From Acidimicrobiales bacterium (lineage in GTDB: Bacteria; Actinomycetota; Acidimicrobiia; Acidimicrobiales; RAAP-2), in assembly GCA_025362585.1 (NCBI GenBank), contig JANYFR010000004.1:51861-115860 (forward strand): a DNA stretch of 64,000 bases. The letters run 5' to 3'. Under the pieces are notes generated by a model. That model did no database searches, was not told the origin of the DNA, and saw nothing but the letters and a program-made list of their open reading frames with translations. Position 1 is the stretch's first letter; every line of letters begins with the position of its first letter. Shown piece after piece: positions 1 through 8,053 of this stretch. Both the position numbers and the translations under genes were made by a program.

Positions 1-254
1 TCGACGCTGAGTTTGGAGACGATAATTCGGTCGCCGATCTGGAGCGTTGGCTCCATTGACGCCGACGGGATGAAGAAGGTTTGGAACGCGAATGTGCGCA
101 TGAAGAACGAAACGAGAACTGCCGCGACAACGATGATGACCCACTCGATGAAGACGCGCCGTCGCCGACGCGGCTTGATTGGTCGTGGGGTGACGTGGGG
201 CTCGACATCGGGCGTCGCGACGACGACTGGCAGCGCGGGGGCGTCTTCAGGCAC
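1..254 (-). CDS. lepB: Signal peptidase I (5' part, runs off the window)
   Basis: Membrane serine protease that removes signal peptides from Sec- and Tat-exported proteins. The first 84 codons are visible: a basic stretch near residues 28-34, one hydrophobic segment (about 37-52), then the box SASMEPT, which places the catalytic serine at Ser66. The catalytic lysine lies beyond the window edge. The GTG at 254 is the only possible start, because an in-frame TAA lies four codons upstream. The gene follows pafA by 18 bp in the same direction and may be the last gene of the proteasome operon. In mycobacteria that place is taken by pafBC, so the linkage is unusual. Confidence 0.85.
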   Translation of the reverse strand, partial: MPEDAPALPVVVATPDVEPHVTPRPIKPRRRRRVFIEWVIIVVAAVLVSFFMRTFAFQTFFIPSASMEPTLQIGDRIIVSKLSV

Positions 255-272
255 GACGCAAGGTTAGTCGGG

Positions 273-1643
273 TCATCCGTGACGCTCGAGCGAGGCAAGG
301 AGTCGCTGAAATCGTTCATCGGTACTTTTGAACGGATCCTTCAGCAGAACCGTGCGCTGCATCTCGTCATTCAGTTTCAGATGGACCCAGTCGACCGTGT
401 AATCACGGCGCCACTCCTTGGCCGCCTTGATGAACGTGCCACGCATGTGGGCCCGGGTCGTCGGAGGCGGGGTGTGGGTGGCGGTGGCCACCTCTTCGTC
501 GGTGACGACGCGCTGAAAGTGCCCGCGGGCCTGGCGACGGTAGTAGAGACCACGCTCGAAGCTCGTGTCGTGGTACAGCAGATCGATCAGCGCAATCTTG
601 GGATCGCTTAGTGCAACGCCACTGCGCTCGCGCTCACGTTCAATGATCTGCAGCTTGGCAATCCAGTCGACGCGGTCGGCCAGTCCCATCGGGTCGTTGC
701 GGTACTGTTCGATCACTTCGCGCCAAAGGCGCACGGCGTGCACCTGATCGACCGGCAGGTCGCGACCCTCGAGGAACATCTCGGCGCGCTCGCACAGGTC
801 GTCTTGGATCTCGAGGGCCGTGAGGTCGCGACCGTTCGTGAGCTTGACCGGCTCCTTGCTCCAGAGGTCGTAAGAGATGTCGCGCAACGCGTTGATCGGC
901 GACGCCATGTTGTAGTCGCGCAGGACGGTATTGCGGTCCTCTATCATCGCGAGCACGACCGACGCAGTTCCGAGCTTGAGATACGTCGCGAACTCACTCA
1001 TGTTGGAGTCGCCCACGATGACGTGGAGCCTTCGGTACTTCTCGGGGTCGGCGTGAGGCTCGTCTCGGGTATTGATGATCGGTCGGCTTCGCGTGGTCGC
1101 CGAGGAGATCGCCTCCCAGATGTGCTCGGCGCGCTGGCTCATGGAGTAGGCCGTGCCCTTCGCGTTGGTGACGACCTTGCCAGCGCCCGTGAAAATCTGA
1201 CGGCTGATCAGATACGGAATGAAGACCTGTTCGAGGCGTGAGAGGTCGTCAATGCGCTCGATGCAGTAGTTCTCGTGACAGCCGTAGGAGTTGCCGGTCG
1301 AGTCGGTGTTGTTCTTGAAGAGGAAGATGTCCCCACGAATCCCCTCGGCGCGCAACTGGCCCTGGGCGTACTCCGCGAGTTCGCGCAGAATCGACTCACC
1401 GGCCTTGTCCTGGGCCACGGCGTCGCTGAGCGAGTCACATTCGGCGGTCGCGTACTCGGGGTGGCTTCCCACGTCGAGGTAGAGCCGGCTCCCGTTCTCC
1501 AAAAAGACGTTGCTTGAACGGCCCCACGCCACGACCTTGCGAAAGAGGAATCGTGAGACCTCGTCGGGGCTGAGCCGTCGCTGACCCTTCAGGGAGAAGG
1601 TGATCCCGTACTCGGTCTCTATTCCGTAGATCCGTCGCAGCAT
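273..1643 (-). CDS. pafA: Pup--protein ligase PafA
   Basis: Cytoplasmic ATP-dependent ligase that joins the C-terminal glutamate of Pup to substrate lysines, marking proteins for the proteasome. The 456-residue protein opens with MLRRIYGIETEYG; Glu9 lies in the family metal-binding position. The block RLYLDVGSHPEYATAE carries the likely catalytic Asp57. KNNTDSTGNSYGCHENY, RPIINTRDEPHAD and DWVHLKLND are also present, as in mycobacterial PafA. Length is normal for the family (about 450). It is 21 bp downstream of prcA and closes the core pupylation block. It is distinguished from its paralogue Dop by lacking the Dop-specific loop after the GIETEYG motif. Confidence 0.97.
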   Translation of the reverse strand: MLRRIYGIETEYGITFSLKGQRRLSPDEVSRFLFRKVVAWGRSSNVFLENGSRLYLDVGSHPEYATAECDSLSDAVAQDKAGESILRELAEYAQGQLRAEGIRGDIFLFKNNTDSTGNSYGCHENYCIERIDDLSRLEQVFIPYLISRQIFTGAGKVVTNAKGTAYSMSQRAEHIWEAISSATTRSRPIINTRDEPHADPEKYRRLHVIVGDSNMSEFATYLKLGTASVVLAMIEDRNTVLRDYNMASPINALRDISYDLWSKEPVKLTNGRDLTALEIQDDLCERAEMFLEGRDLPVDQVHAVRLWREVIEQYRNDPMGLADRVDWIAKLQIIERERERSGVALSDPKIALIDLLYHDTSFERGLYYRRQARGHFQRVVTDEEVATATHTPPPTTRAHMRGTFIKAAKEWRRDYTVDWVHLKLNDEMQRTVLLKDPFKSTDERFQRLLASLERHG

Positions 1644-1664
1644 CGCGTCACCGTTGCCGATCCC

Positions 1665-2342
1665 TCAGCGCAGGAGCTCACTCACGTCGTTGTCGGTCAG
1701 GCGCGCGAAGGTCCGACGGTCGCCCCGATCCTCCAGTATTCCGACCTCCAGCTCGCTGACCCCGATGGTGCGGTCGAGGCCCGCCAGGGCAGCCACCGCG
1801 TTCTTCAGCGTCACGTTGAGCGGTTCGAGCGAGTCCTCCGACGCGGCGAAGCGGCCCTTGATTGTTTCGGCGTCGCCGCCGAGTACCGCGAATCGCGGTT
1901 CGTCCGAGATGGTGCCCTCGTAGGCGATGCGGTAGAGCTTCGTGGGGCGAATCCGATTGCCGAGCTGGGCCACCAGAATTTCGACCTCCAGGGGCTTTTG
2001 ACCCTCGGTGAACATGTCGCCGAGGTGCTGGGCGTAGTAGTTGGCCAGCGCCCGCGCGTCGACGTCACCGCGCGAGTAGGTGAAGCCGGTGCCGTCGGCC
2101 CAACGGATCCCCGCCTCTCGCAGTCGATCGAACTCGTTGTATTTGCCAACGCCCGCGAAGGCGATCCGGTCGTAGACCTCGGAGATCTTATTGAGGGACG
2201 CCGACGGGTTCTCCGCCACCAGGACAATTCCACTGTCGTAGATCGCGGCGACGATGGAGCGACCGCGGGCGATGCCCTTCTGGGCGAATTCGGCACGGTC
2301 GCGAATCAGCTGTTCGGGCGAGACGTAGAAGTAGTTCGTCAT
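1665..2342 (-). CDS. prcA: 20S proteasome alpha subunit
   Basis: Structural outer-ring subunit of the actinobacterial 20S proteasome; its N-terminus forms the entry gate and its surface docks the ARC ATPase. The 225-residue product has the YVSPEQLIRDRAEFAQKGIARG gate/helix region and the conserved block GIVLVAENPSASLNKISEVYDR. As expected for alpha subunits it has no processed N-terminal threonine. The ATG overlaps the stop of prcB as ATGA, so translation of the two subunits is probably coupled, suiting their 1:1 stoichiometry. Confidence 0.97.
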   Translation of the reverse strand: MTNYFYVSPEQLIRDRAEFAQKGIARGRSIVAAIYDSGIVLVAENPSASLNKISEVYDRIAFAGVGKYNEFDRLREAGIRWADGTGFTYSRGDVDARALANYYAQHLGDMFTEGQKPLEVEILVAQLGNRIRPTKLYRIAYEGTISDEPRFAVLGGDAETIKGRFAASEDSLEPLNVTLKNAVAALAGLDRTIGVSELEVGILEDRGDRRTFARLTDNDVSELLR

Positions 2343-3133
2343 CGCAACGAACCGCCCGCGACGCCTCCGGACCGCGTCCGGCGTTCGTTAATCACCCGGA
2401 ACCGTTCGGCGACCTGTTCGTGGGCCAACTCGTGGAAGCCGGCGCTCGAAATGGTGACCATCATGGGAAAGAGGTTGCGCACGAAATCCGGTCCACCGGT
2501 GCTCGGATCGTTATCACCGGCCTCGTAGAGTGCGAGGGCCCCGAGATCGAGGGCGCCCTCCAGATCGAGATCGGCGGCGTAACCGAGTCGGAGCGTGCTC
2601 TCGGCGAAGGGTGATCCTGATCCAATGGTCGAGAAGTCGAATCGCTCGTAGCAGCCGCCGGCGCCGTCGTACTCGAAGATCCGGCCCCTCTCGTGGCTCT
2701 GGTCCCATCCCGCGAGGAGCGGCAGCACGATCAGTGGGGTCGAGAGGTTGTTGCGCTGAATGATCGGTGAGAGGTAGTTGGCTTTGCCCTCGAGGCTAAG
2801 GGCGGTGTCGGTCATTTTCTCGTAGTGCTCGAAGGACAGCTGAGCCATCCGGATGAACTCCATGCCTCGCGCCGCGGTGCCCGATATCGCGAGCGCAGTA
2901 AAGCGGTCGGCCGCTTCAATCTTGCGCACGTCGCGGCTGGCAATGTAACTGCCGGTCGCCTGGCGGTCGCCCACCATGACGACGCCGTGGTCGTAGCGCA
3001 CCGCGACCACGGTCGTCGCGTGAGGCGACGCGGCGTCGCTGCCACTGCTCGACGTGCTCAGCCCTGCGCCTCGCGCGTAGTGGTAAAACGAGGGCCCGGG
3101 ATCATCGTGGGCGCTGAAGAGCGGGAGCCCCAT
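2339..3133 (-). CDS. prcB: 20S proteasome beta subunit with propeptide
   Basis: Catalytic subunit of the 20S proteasome, an N-terminal nucleophile hydrolase that cleaves its own propeptide to expose Thr1. The 264-residue precursor has a propeptide of about 39 residues followed by TTVVAVRYDHGVVMVGDRQAT, so the predicted nucleophile is Thr40 of the precursor. GDRQAT and SRDVRKI match the family active-site blocks, as does GGPDFVRNLFP near the C-terminus. The residue before the nucleophile is Ala39, whereas mycobacterial PrcB has Gly. The gene starts 2 bp after the pup stop codon and overlaps prcA by 4 bp. Confidence 0.97.
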   Translation of the reverse strand: MGLPLFSAHDDPGPSFYHYARGAGLSTSSSGSDAASPHATTVVAVRYDHGVVMVGDRQATGSYIASRDVRKIEAADRFTALAISGTAARGMEFIRMAQLSFEHYEKMTDTALSLEGKANYLSPIIQRNNLSTPLIVLPLLAGWDQSHERGRIFEYDGAGGCYERFDFSTIGSGSPFAESTLRLGYAADLDLEGALDLGALALYEAGDNDPSTGGPDFVRNLFPMMVTISSAGFHELAHEQVAERFRVINERRTRSGGVAGGSLR

Positions 3134-3135
3134 TC

Positions 3136-3330
3136 CTATTCGCCGCCCTTTTGGACGTAGTTTCGTACAAACTCTTCGGCGTTCTCCTCGAGGACCTCGT
3201 CGATCTCGTCGAGCAGGTCGTCGAGATCGGCCTTCAGCTGGTCGCCCTTCGTCGCGTCGACGGTCACCTCGGGCGCCGGTTGGCTCGCCCGCTCGGTGCG
3301 CTGCTTCTGGATCCGCTCTTGTTCACTCAT
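3136..3330 (-). CDS. pup: Prokaryotic ubiquitin-like protein Pup
   Basis: Small disordered modifier attached to lysines of target proteins by PafA and recognised by the coiled coils of ARC. The 64-residue protein is acidic, with a helical region LDDLLDEIDEVLEENAEEF and the tail VRNYVQKGGE. It ends in GGE, not GGQ, so it is ready for ligation without deamidation. It lies between dop (10 bp upstream) and prcB (2 bp downstream), the conserved gene order of pupylation loci. Confidence 0.97.
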   Translation of the reverse strand: MSEQERIQKQRTERASQPAPEVTVDATKGDQLKADLDDLLDEIDEVLEENAEEFVRNYVQKGGE

Positions 3331-3340
3331 ATTGTCTGTT

Positions 3341-4828
3341 CTACCTGTCTAATGCTTCAAGAAGGGCATCTGCCGTCGCACTCGTTTCTAGCAACTTTGC
3401 GGTCAAATGTTGCGTACCCCTCAGGGGATCGAGCATGGGTACCCGTCGGAGTGGTCCAGATCCGAGGTCGAACACGACCGAATCCCAGTTGGCTGCCACG
3501 ATCTGGTCGGGGTAGCGCGCGACGCATTGGCCGCGAAAATACGCCCTCGTGGTCGTTGGTGGGTTGTGAACGGCTTCACGAATGGCCTCGGGACCGTGCA
3601 GTTCGCGCAGACCCACGCGCTGGGCGAGGGAGCGCTCGGGACGCAGGTCGTGGTACTGAAGGTCGATGGCCCGCAACTTTGCGTCGTGGGCCGAGAGGTC
3701 GTAGCGCTCCCGGTAGCCGTTGACGACACGCAGTTTCGCGACCCAGTCCACCCGGTCGGCGATCGCGGCGCGGTCGTCGCGGACTCCGTCGAGCATTTCA
3801 CGCCACTGGGCGAGCACGAGGGCCACCTCGGCAGCGCCCGCGACGGCGTCGGCCCCCCTCGTCGACGCGTGGTCGTTGGCGAGATGCCACAGTTCGTCCT
3901 GAAAATCCCAGGCGGTGCGCCGCTTCTCGTCCTCGCAGGCCACCGTGACCGAGAGTGACGGGTCGAGGGAGTAGGCCCGAACGGCATCGACGGGGTGACG
4001 CGGGAGGCCCGGGAAGACCCCCGCGCCCCGCTCCTCGAGCACCATCAAGAGCAGGGCGGTCGATCCGAGCTTGACGAGGGTCGCCACCTGGCTCATGTTC
4101 GCGTCACCGATGATGACGTGGAGACGGCGGTAGCGCTCGGCGTCGGCGTGGGGTTCATCACGCGTATTGACAATCGGTCGCTTGAGTGTGGTCTCGAGGC
4201 CCACGACCTCTTCGAAGAACTCGGCGCGTTGACTGAGCTGAAATGCCGGGTCGCCTTCCATACCCGCTTCGGTCTCGGCGCCGACCTTGCCGGCCCCAAT
4301 AACGACCTGGCGCGACACGAAGTGCGGGACCATTGCTCGCACGATGTGGGTGAACTCGACCTCGCGGTTGACGAGGTAGTTCTCGTGGGTGCCGTAGGAG
4401 TTGCCCTTGCCGTCGGAGTTGTTCTTGTAGAGCGTAATGGCCTGGCTCGGATCGAGCGACTGGTTCGCAACGGCCAGGGCGCGGCGCATGACCTCCTCGC
4501 CCGCGGCGTCGTAGAGAGTGGCCTCCAACGGGGTGCGACACTCGGGCGACGAATACTCGGGGTGGGCGTGGTCCACGTAGAGACGGGCGCCGTTCGTCAG
4601 CACGGTGTTGGCGAGGTGGGTCTCCACGATCGGCGCGTACGAGGTCAGGTTCGCGAGGCCTCGCGCGTCCACGCCGGGCGTCTCGCCTTCAAAATCCCAG
4701 TTGATCCGCGTGTGACCACGCTGAGCGTAGGCGTTGACGATGATGCTCGACGCCACAATCGGATCGAAGTCCGGCCCCCCCGCGACGCCGTACTCGGTCT
4801 CGATACCGAGGACCTTCGCGATGGGCAT
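3341..4828 (-). CDS. dop: Deamidase/depupylase Dop
   Basis: Pup amidohydrolase related to PafA. It removes Pup from substrates and, where Pup ends in Gln, deamidates it. The 495-residue sequence has GIETEYG (Glu10), the longer Dop-type insertion after it (residues about 15-58), and LYVDHAHPEYSSPE with the likely catalytic Asp86. KNNSDGKGNSYGTHENY, RPIVNTRDEPHAD and DSVVFDLG also match Dop. Because the local Pup already ends in Glu, depupylation is the activity one would expect to matter here. It starts 3 bp after the arc stop codon. Confidence 0.95.
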   Translation of the reverse strand: MPIAKVLGIETEYGVAGGPDFDPIVASSIIVNAYAQRGHTRINWDFEGETPGVDARGLANLTSYAPIVETHLANTVLTNGARLYVDHAHPEYSSPECRTPLEATLYDAAGEEVMRRALAVANQSLDPSQAITLYKNNSDGKGNSYGTHENYLVNREVEFTHIVRAMVPHFVSRQVVIGAGKVGAETEAGMEGDPAFQLSQRAEFFEEVVGLETTLKRPIVNTRDEPHADAERYRRLHVIIGDANMSQVATLVKLGSTALLLMVLEERGAGVFPGLPRHPVDAVRAYSLDPSLSVTVACEDEKRRTAWDFQDELWHLANDHASTRGADAVAGAAEVALVLAQWREMLDGVRDDRAAIADRVDWVAKLRVVNGYRERYDLSAHDAKLRAIDLQYHDLRPERSLAQRVGLRELHGPEAIREAVHNPPTTTRAYFRGQCVARYPDQIVAANWDSVVFDLGSGPLRRVPMLDPLRGTQHLTAKLLETSATADALLEALDR

Positions 4829-4831
4829 TGG

Positions 4832-6577
4832 TTAAAGGTACTGGCCGGTGCCGACGTGTTGGATCGACCGACCACCCTCTTCGGCCTTCTCCTCGCGGTT
4901 GATGAGGGTGCGGATGAAGATGATGCGCTCGCCCTTTTTGCCCGAAACCCGTGCCCAATCGTCGGGATTGGTGGTGTTGGGCAGGTCCTCGTTCTCCCGG
5001 TACTCCTGACGAATGGATTCGAGCAGGTCACTCGCGCGCAGTCCGCGACCCTTGCCCGCGATTTCGCGCTTCACGGCAAGCTTCTTGGCACGACGAACAA
5101 TGTTCTCAATCATCGCGCCCGACGCGAAGTCCTTGAAGTACAGGACCTCCTTGTCGCCACCCTGGTACGTGACCTCGAGGAATCGATTCTCGTCGTGGAC
5201 GCGGTACATGTCGGTCACGGTCTCTTCGATCATTATCTGAATGGCCTTCGCGCGGTCACCCCCGCCGAGATCGAGGACTGTCGACTCGTCAATTGGCAGA
5301 TTGGTGTGCAGGTAGCGCTGAAAGATCTGGGCCGCGGCGTCCACGTCGGGCCGCTCGATTTTGATCTTGACGTCCAGTCGTCCCGGTCGCAGGATTGCCG
5401 GGTCGATGAGGTCCTCCCGGTTGGTCGCCCCGATCACGATGACGTCGCGCAGAGACTCCACGCCGTCGATCTCGGCGAGCAGCTGAGGCACGATGGTGGA
5501 CTCCATGTCCGAGCTGATGCCGGTGCCGCGGGTGCGAAAGAGCGAGTCCATCTCGTCAAAAAAGACAATGACCGGCACGCCCTCCTCGGCCTTCTCGCGG
5601 GCCCGCTGAAAGACGACGCGGATCTGACGTTCCGTCTCGCCAACGTACTTGTTCAGCAGTTCGGGACCCTTGATATTCAAGAAGTAGGAACGAACGTTGC
5701 GGTTGCCCGTCAGTTCGGCGACCTTCTGGGAGAGCGAGTTCGCCACCGCCTTGGCGATCAGGGTCTTACCGCAGCCGGGCGGACCGTAGAGCAGGATTCC
5801 CTTGGGCGCCGGCAGGTCGTAGTCGTTGAAGAGCGCGCGGTGGAGGTAGGGCAATTCGACGGCGTCGGTGATGGCTTCGATCTGGGCGTCGAGACCGCCC
5901 ACGTCGGCGTAGGTGATGTCCGGAACCTCTTCGAGGACGAGCTCCTCCGCCTCTTGGCGCAGCAACTTCTCGGTGAGCAGGTTCGAGCGCAGGTCGAGCA
6001 GTAACGCGTCACCGCTGCGCAACTTCACGTGACGCAGTGCGTCGGCGAGCTCAACCACTCGCTCCTCGTCGGCGCGGCCGTAGACCAGCACTCGCCGGTC
6101 GTCGAGGACCTCTTTGACCGTCACGACTTCACCCTGTCCGTCCGATTCGCGTACCCCGATGACCGTGAAGGACTCGTTGAGTACCACCTCGTTGCCGCGA
6201 TCGATCTGTCCGGGATCGAGCCCGGGGTGCAGTGCCACGCGCATTTTTCGCCCCGAGGCGAAGATGTCAACGGTGCCGTCTTCGTTGAAGTCAATGAACG
6301 TGCCATAGACCGCGGGCGGTTGGGTAAGTTTTTCGACCTCGTCGCGCAGCGACGCGATCTGATCGCGAGTCTGTTGAATGGTGATCGTCAACTTCTCGTT
6401 GTTGGAGCGCGTCTGGGCGAGCTGCCCGCGGGCTTCGAGCAGTTTCTCTTCGAGCATCTCAATTCGGCGCATCGACTGCTCGACGTCCGAAAGCGTGGCG
6501 TCGCGCGGCGACTGCAGGACGACCTGGTCGTCGTCCTCGGGGCCGGGTCCGCGATTGAAGGGCTCGGAGCGGTCCAT
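4832..6577 (-). CDS. arc: Proteasome-associated AAA ATPase ARC/Mpa
   Basis: Hexameric ATPase that binds pupylated proteins, unfolds them and feeds them into the 20S core. In the 581-residue protein, an N-terminal coiled coil (about 30-87) would bind Pup. An OB-type region (about 88-200) follows, and then one AAA domain with Walker A GPPGCGKT (265-272) and Walker [10 protein letters not shown] (336-344). The C-terminus is GTGQYL; the GQYL tail inserts into alpha-subunit pockets and opens the gate. It is the first gene of the proteasome operon. A TATGGT box ends 6 nt before the ATG, so the mRNA is probably leaderless. Confidence 0.96.
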   Translation of the reverse strand: MDRSEPFNRGPGPEDDDQVVLQSPRDATLSDVEQSMRRIEMLEEKLLEARGQLAQTRSNNEKLTITIQQTRDQIASLRDEVEKLTQPPAVYGTFIDFNEDGTVDIFASGRKMRVALHPGLDPGQIDRGNEVVLNESFTVIGVRESDGQGEVVTVKEVLDDRRVLVYGRADEERVVELADALRHVKLRSGDALLLDLRSNLLTEKLLRQEAEELVLEEVPDITYADVGGLDAQIEAITDAVELPYLHRALFNDYDLPAPKGILLYGPPGCGKTLIAKAVANSLSQKVAELTGNRNVRSYFLNIKGPELLNKYVGETERQIRVVFQRAREKAEEGVPVIVFFDEMDSLFRTRGTGISSDMESTIVPQLLAEIDGVESLRDVIVIGATNREDLIDPAILRPGRLDVKIKIERPDVDAAAQIFQRYLHTNLPIDESTVLDLGGGDRAKAIQIMIEETVTDMYRVHDENRFLEVTYQGGDKEVLYFKDFASGAMIENIVRRAKKLAVKREIAGKGRGLRASDLLESIRQEYRENEDLPNTTNPDDWARVSGKKGERIIFIRTLINREEKAEEGGRSIQHVGTGQYL

Positions 6578-6583
6578 GACTTC

Positions 6584-6589
6584 ACCATA
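6584..6589 (-). promoter_or_regulatory. Putative -10 element of the arc-dop-pup-prcBA-pafA operon
   Basis: On the minus strand TATGGT is followed by six bases and then the arc ATG. A transcript starting about 7 nt below the box would begin at the start codon itself. No convincing -35 element is seen. Inferred from position only. Confidence 0.5.
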
Positions 6590-6637
6590 GTGAGCGTCGT
6601 GGGTTGGCGTAAGTCACGAACTTGGGACCCTGCCCGC

Positions 6638-6643
6638 TAGAGT
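6638..6643 (+). promoter_or_regulatory. Putative -10 element of the ferredoxin gene
   Basis: TAGAGT lies 33 bp before the ferredoxin ATG. A start a few bases downstream would give a leader of roughly 27 nt that includes the GGAGG ribosome-binding site at 6664-6668. The hexamer type matches other -10 boxes in the window. No good -35 element is visible. Confidence 0.3.
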
Positions 6644-6676
6644 TACTTGACACATTCGCCCACGGAGGACAGCTAG

Positions 6677-6913
6677 ATGAAGGTTTGGATCGATCAGGAC
6701 CTGTGCACGGGTGACGGACTCTGTGAGGAGATCTGTCCCTCGGTGTTCACCCTGCTCGACGACGGTCTGGCCTACGTGAAGGAGGGTGCGGACGTGAAGA
6801 GCGCCCCCGGAGGAGCCGAGGGCCTCGCCGTCGTGCCCGCGGGTATGGAAGATGCCGTGACCGAGGCCTCCGAAGAGTGCCCCGGCGAGTGCATCTTCAT
6901 CGAACAGGACTAG
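6677..6913 (+). CDS. Single-cluster ferredoxin
   Basis: Small soluble electron carrier of 78 residues. The pattern is Cys10-x2-Asp13-x2-Cys16-x3-Cys20-Pro, with Cys68-Pro near the C-terminus and an extra Cys72. Asp13 occupies the position of the second ligand of a four-cysteine site, so the cluster may be 3Fe-4S or a 4Fe-4S with an aspartate ligand, as in Pyrococcus-type ferredoxins. A strong ribosome-binding site (GGAGGAC) precedes the ATG. It diverges from arc and its stop overlaps the trmI stop by 4 nt. The redox partner is unknown. Confidence 0.9.
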   Translation: MKVWIDQDLCTGDGLCEEICPSVFTLLDDGLAYVKEGADVKSAPGGAEGLAVVPAGMEDAVTEASEECPGECIFIEQD

Positions 6914-7695
6914 GCCGGCTCCGCTCGGCGAACCAGGCGACGCGCCGAGGTCAAGAAGCCCGTGTGGGCGACCATGCGGTGATCTGGTCGGACGGAACGG
7001 CCGTCGACGTGCCAGGTGCGACGAAGGATCTCGACCGTCTCCTCGAGGCCGAACGAGTGACGGCGAAGCGTCTCGCGCAACAGCTGCGTCTGATTGATGG
7101 TCGGCAGGTACGCGAGCAGGATGCCGCCCGGGCGAAGGGCGCCCTCGGCGTGGCTCACCACGTCCCAGGGTTCGGGCATGTCCAAAATGATGCGGTCGAG
7201 GTCGACTTCGTCGATGCCCTGAGTCACGTCGCGAATGTGGATGTCGTAGGCGACGTCGTTGCCGAGCATGTCGTAGACGTTCTTCTTCGCCTGAGCGGCG
7301 AAGTCTTCGCGGATCTCGTAGCCCGTGATGATCGCGCCGGCTCGCAGCAGCGTCATGGAAAGGGCACCCGACCCAATGCCCGCCTCAAGTATCCGCATCC
7401 CCGGGCCGACGTCGGCCTGCATGAGTATGGCGCCAAGATCCTTCGGGTAAATGACCTGGGCGCCGCGGGGCATCTTTAAGACCACGTCGGAAAGGGTCGG
7501 CCGCAGCACCAGGAAGCTGCGTTCGGTACTTCCTCGCACGAGGGACCCCTCCAGTGCTCCAATCACGTCATCGTGCTGGACAATGCCGGCGTGCGTGTGG
7601 AAGGCGGCTCCTTCGCGCAGAGTGATCAAATAGTGGCGATCTTTCGCGTCGATCAACATCACGCGCTCGCCGAGTGCCAGTACTGCGCCGCTCAC
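6910..7695 (-). CDS. trmI: tRNA (adenine-N1)-methyltransferase TrmI
   Basis: SAM-dependent enzyme that makes m1A58 in the T-loop of tRNAs. From the GTG at 7695 the product has 261 residues and opens with an N-terminal beta domain (ALGERVMLIDAKDR, then FHTHAGIVQHDD). PRGAQVIYPKDLGAILM and the SAM-binding ILEAGIGSGALS follow. This start was chosen over longer frames because it aligns with mycobacterial TrmI and overlaps the upstream stop as GTGA. A trmI homologue also lies next to mpa in mycobacteria, so the linkage is old. Its stop overlaps that of the ferredoxin gene (CTAG). Confidence 0.93.
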   Translation of the reverse strand: MSGAVLALGERVMLIDAKDRHYLITLREGAAFHTHAGIVQHDDVIGALEGSLVRGSTERSFLVLRPTLSDVVLKMPRGAQVIYPKDLGAILMQADVGPGMRILEAGIGSGALSMTLLRAGAIITGYEIREDFAAQAKKNVYDMLGNDVAYDIHIRDVTQGIDEVDLDRIILDMPEPWDVVSHAEGALRPGGILLAYLPTINQTQLLRETLRRHSFGLEETVEILRRTWHVDGRSVRPDHRMVAHTGFLTSARRLVRRAEPA

Positions 7696-7862
7696 GCCTT
7701 GCTCTTGTTTGCGGCCTTCTGGTTGTGTCGTTGCGTACGGGCTTCGACCAGTCGCACGAGGGTGAGGGCAATGGCGGTGAAGAGCCACTTGCGTGACTTC
7801 AGACTCCACGCTCGACCGAGCGACGAAACCATCGCAATTCGCAGGATGCGACCAAGAATCAT
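7692..7862 (-). CDS. Small basic hydrophobic protein, unknown function
   Basis: Predicted 56-residue protein with one probable membrane segment (SLKSRKWLFTAIALTLVRLV) and a basic tail. I do not recognise a family. Its ATG overlaps the upstream stop as ATGA and its stop overlaps the trmI GTG as GTGA. These couplings on both sides are the main reason to believe it is translated. Codon choice resembles the neighbours. Confidence 0.6.
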   Translation of the reverse strand: MILGRILRIAMVSSLGRAWSLKSRKWLFTAIALTLVRLVEARTQRHNQKAANKSKA

Positions 7863-8053
7863 GCGCGATTCCTCTTTCTTACTTGACGTCCACGTAGCCG
7901 ACCCCAGAAGTAGCCGGCGACAATGCTGCCGACGCCGACGGACGCCACCGTGGGCTTTTGGGAGAGATCCAGTGCGGCGAAAGTGCCGCGCTCGGGTAGC
8001 TTTGCACGAATCGACGCCTCGAGAGCTCGTCGCGTCGACGATAGCTCTCTCAC
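7859..8053 (-). CDS. Small DUF3618-like membrane protein
   Basis: 64-residue product from the GTG at 8053, which overlaps the upstream stop as GTGA. The N-terminal half looks helical and charged (VRELSSTRRALEASIRAKL). One hydrophobic segment (about 39-52) and a basic tail follow. This resembles short DUF3618-type proteins that often follow holin-like genes in actinobacteria; the assignment is by resemblance only. A longer frame to 8101 exists but would run back into the upstream gene. Confidence 0.6.
   Translation of the reverse strand: MRELSSTRRALEASIRAKLPERGTFAALDLSQKPTVASVGVGSIVAGYFWGRLRGRQVRKRNRA

Noticed and set aside
3995..6004. A 669-codon open frame on the plus strand, antisense to dop and arc
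   Set aside because: It is the mirror of two certain genes. GC-rich coding DNA produces such frames, and the translation has no family motif.
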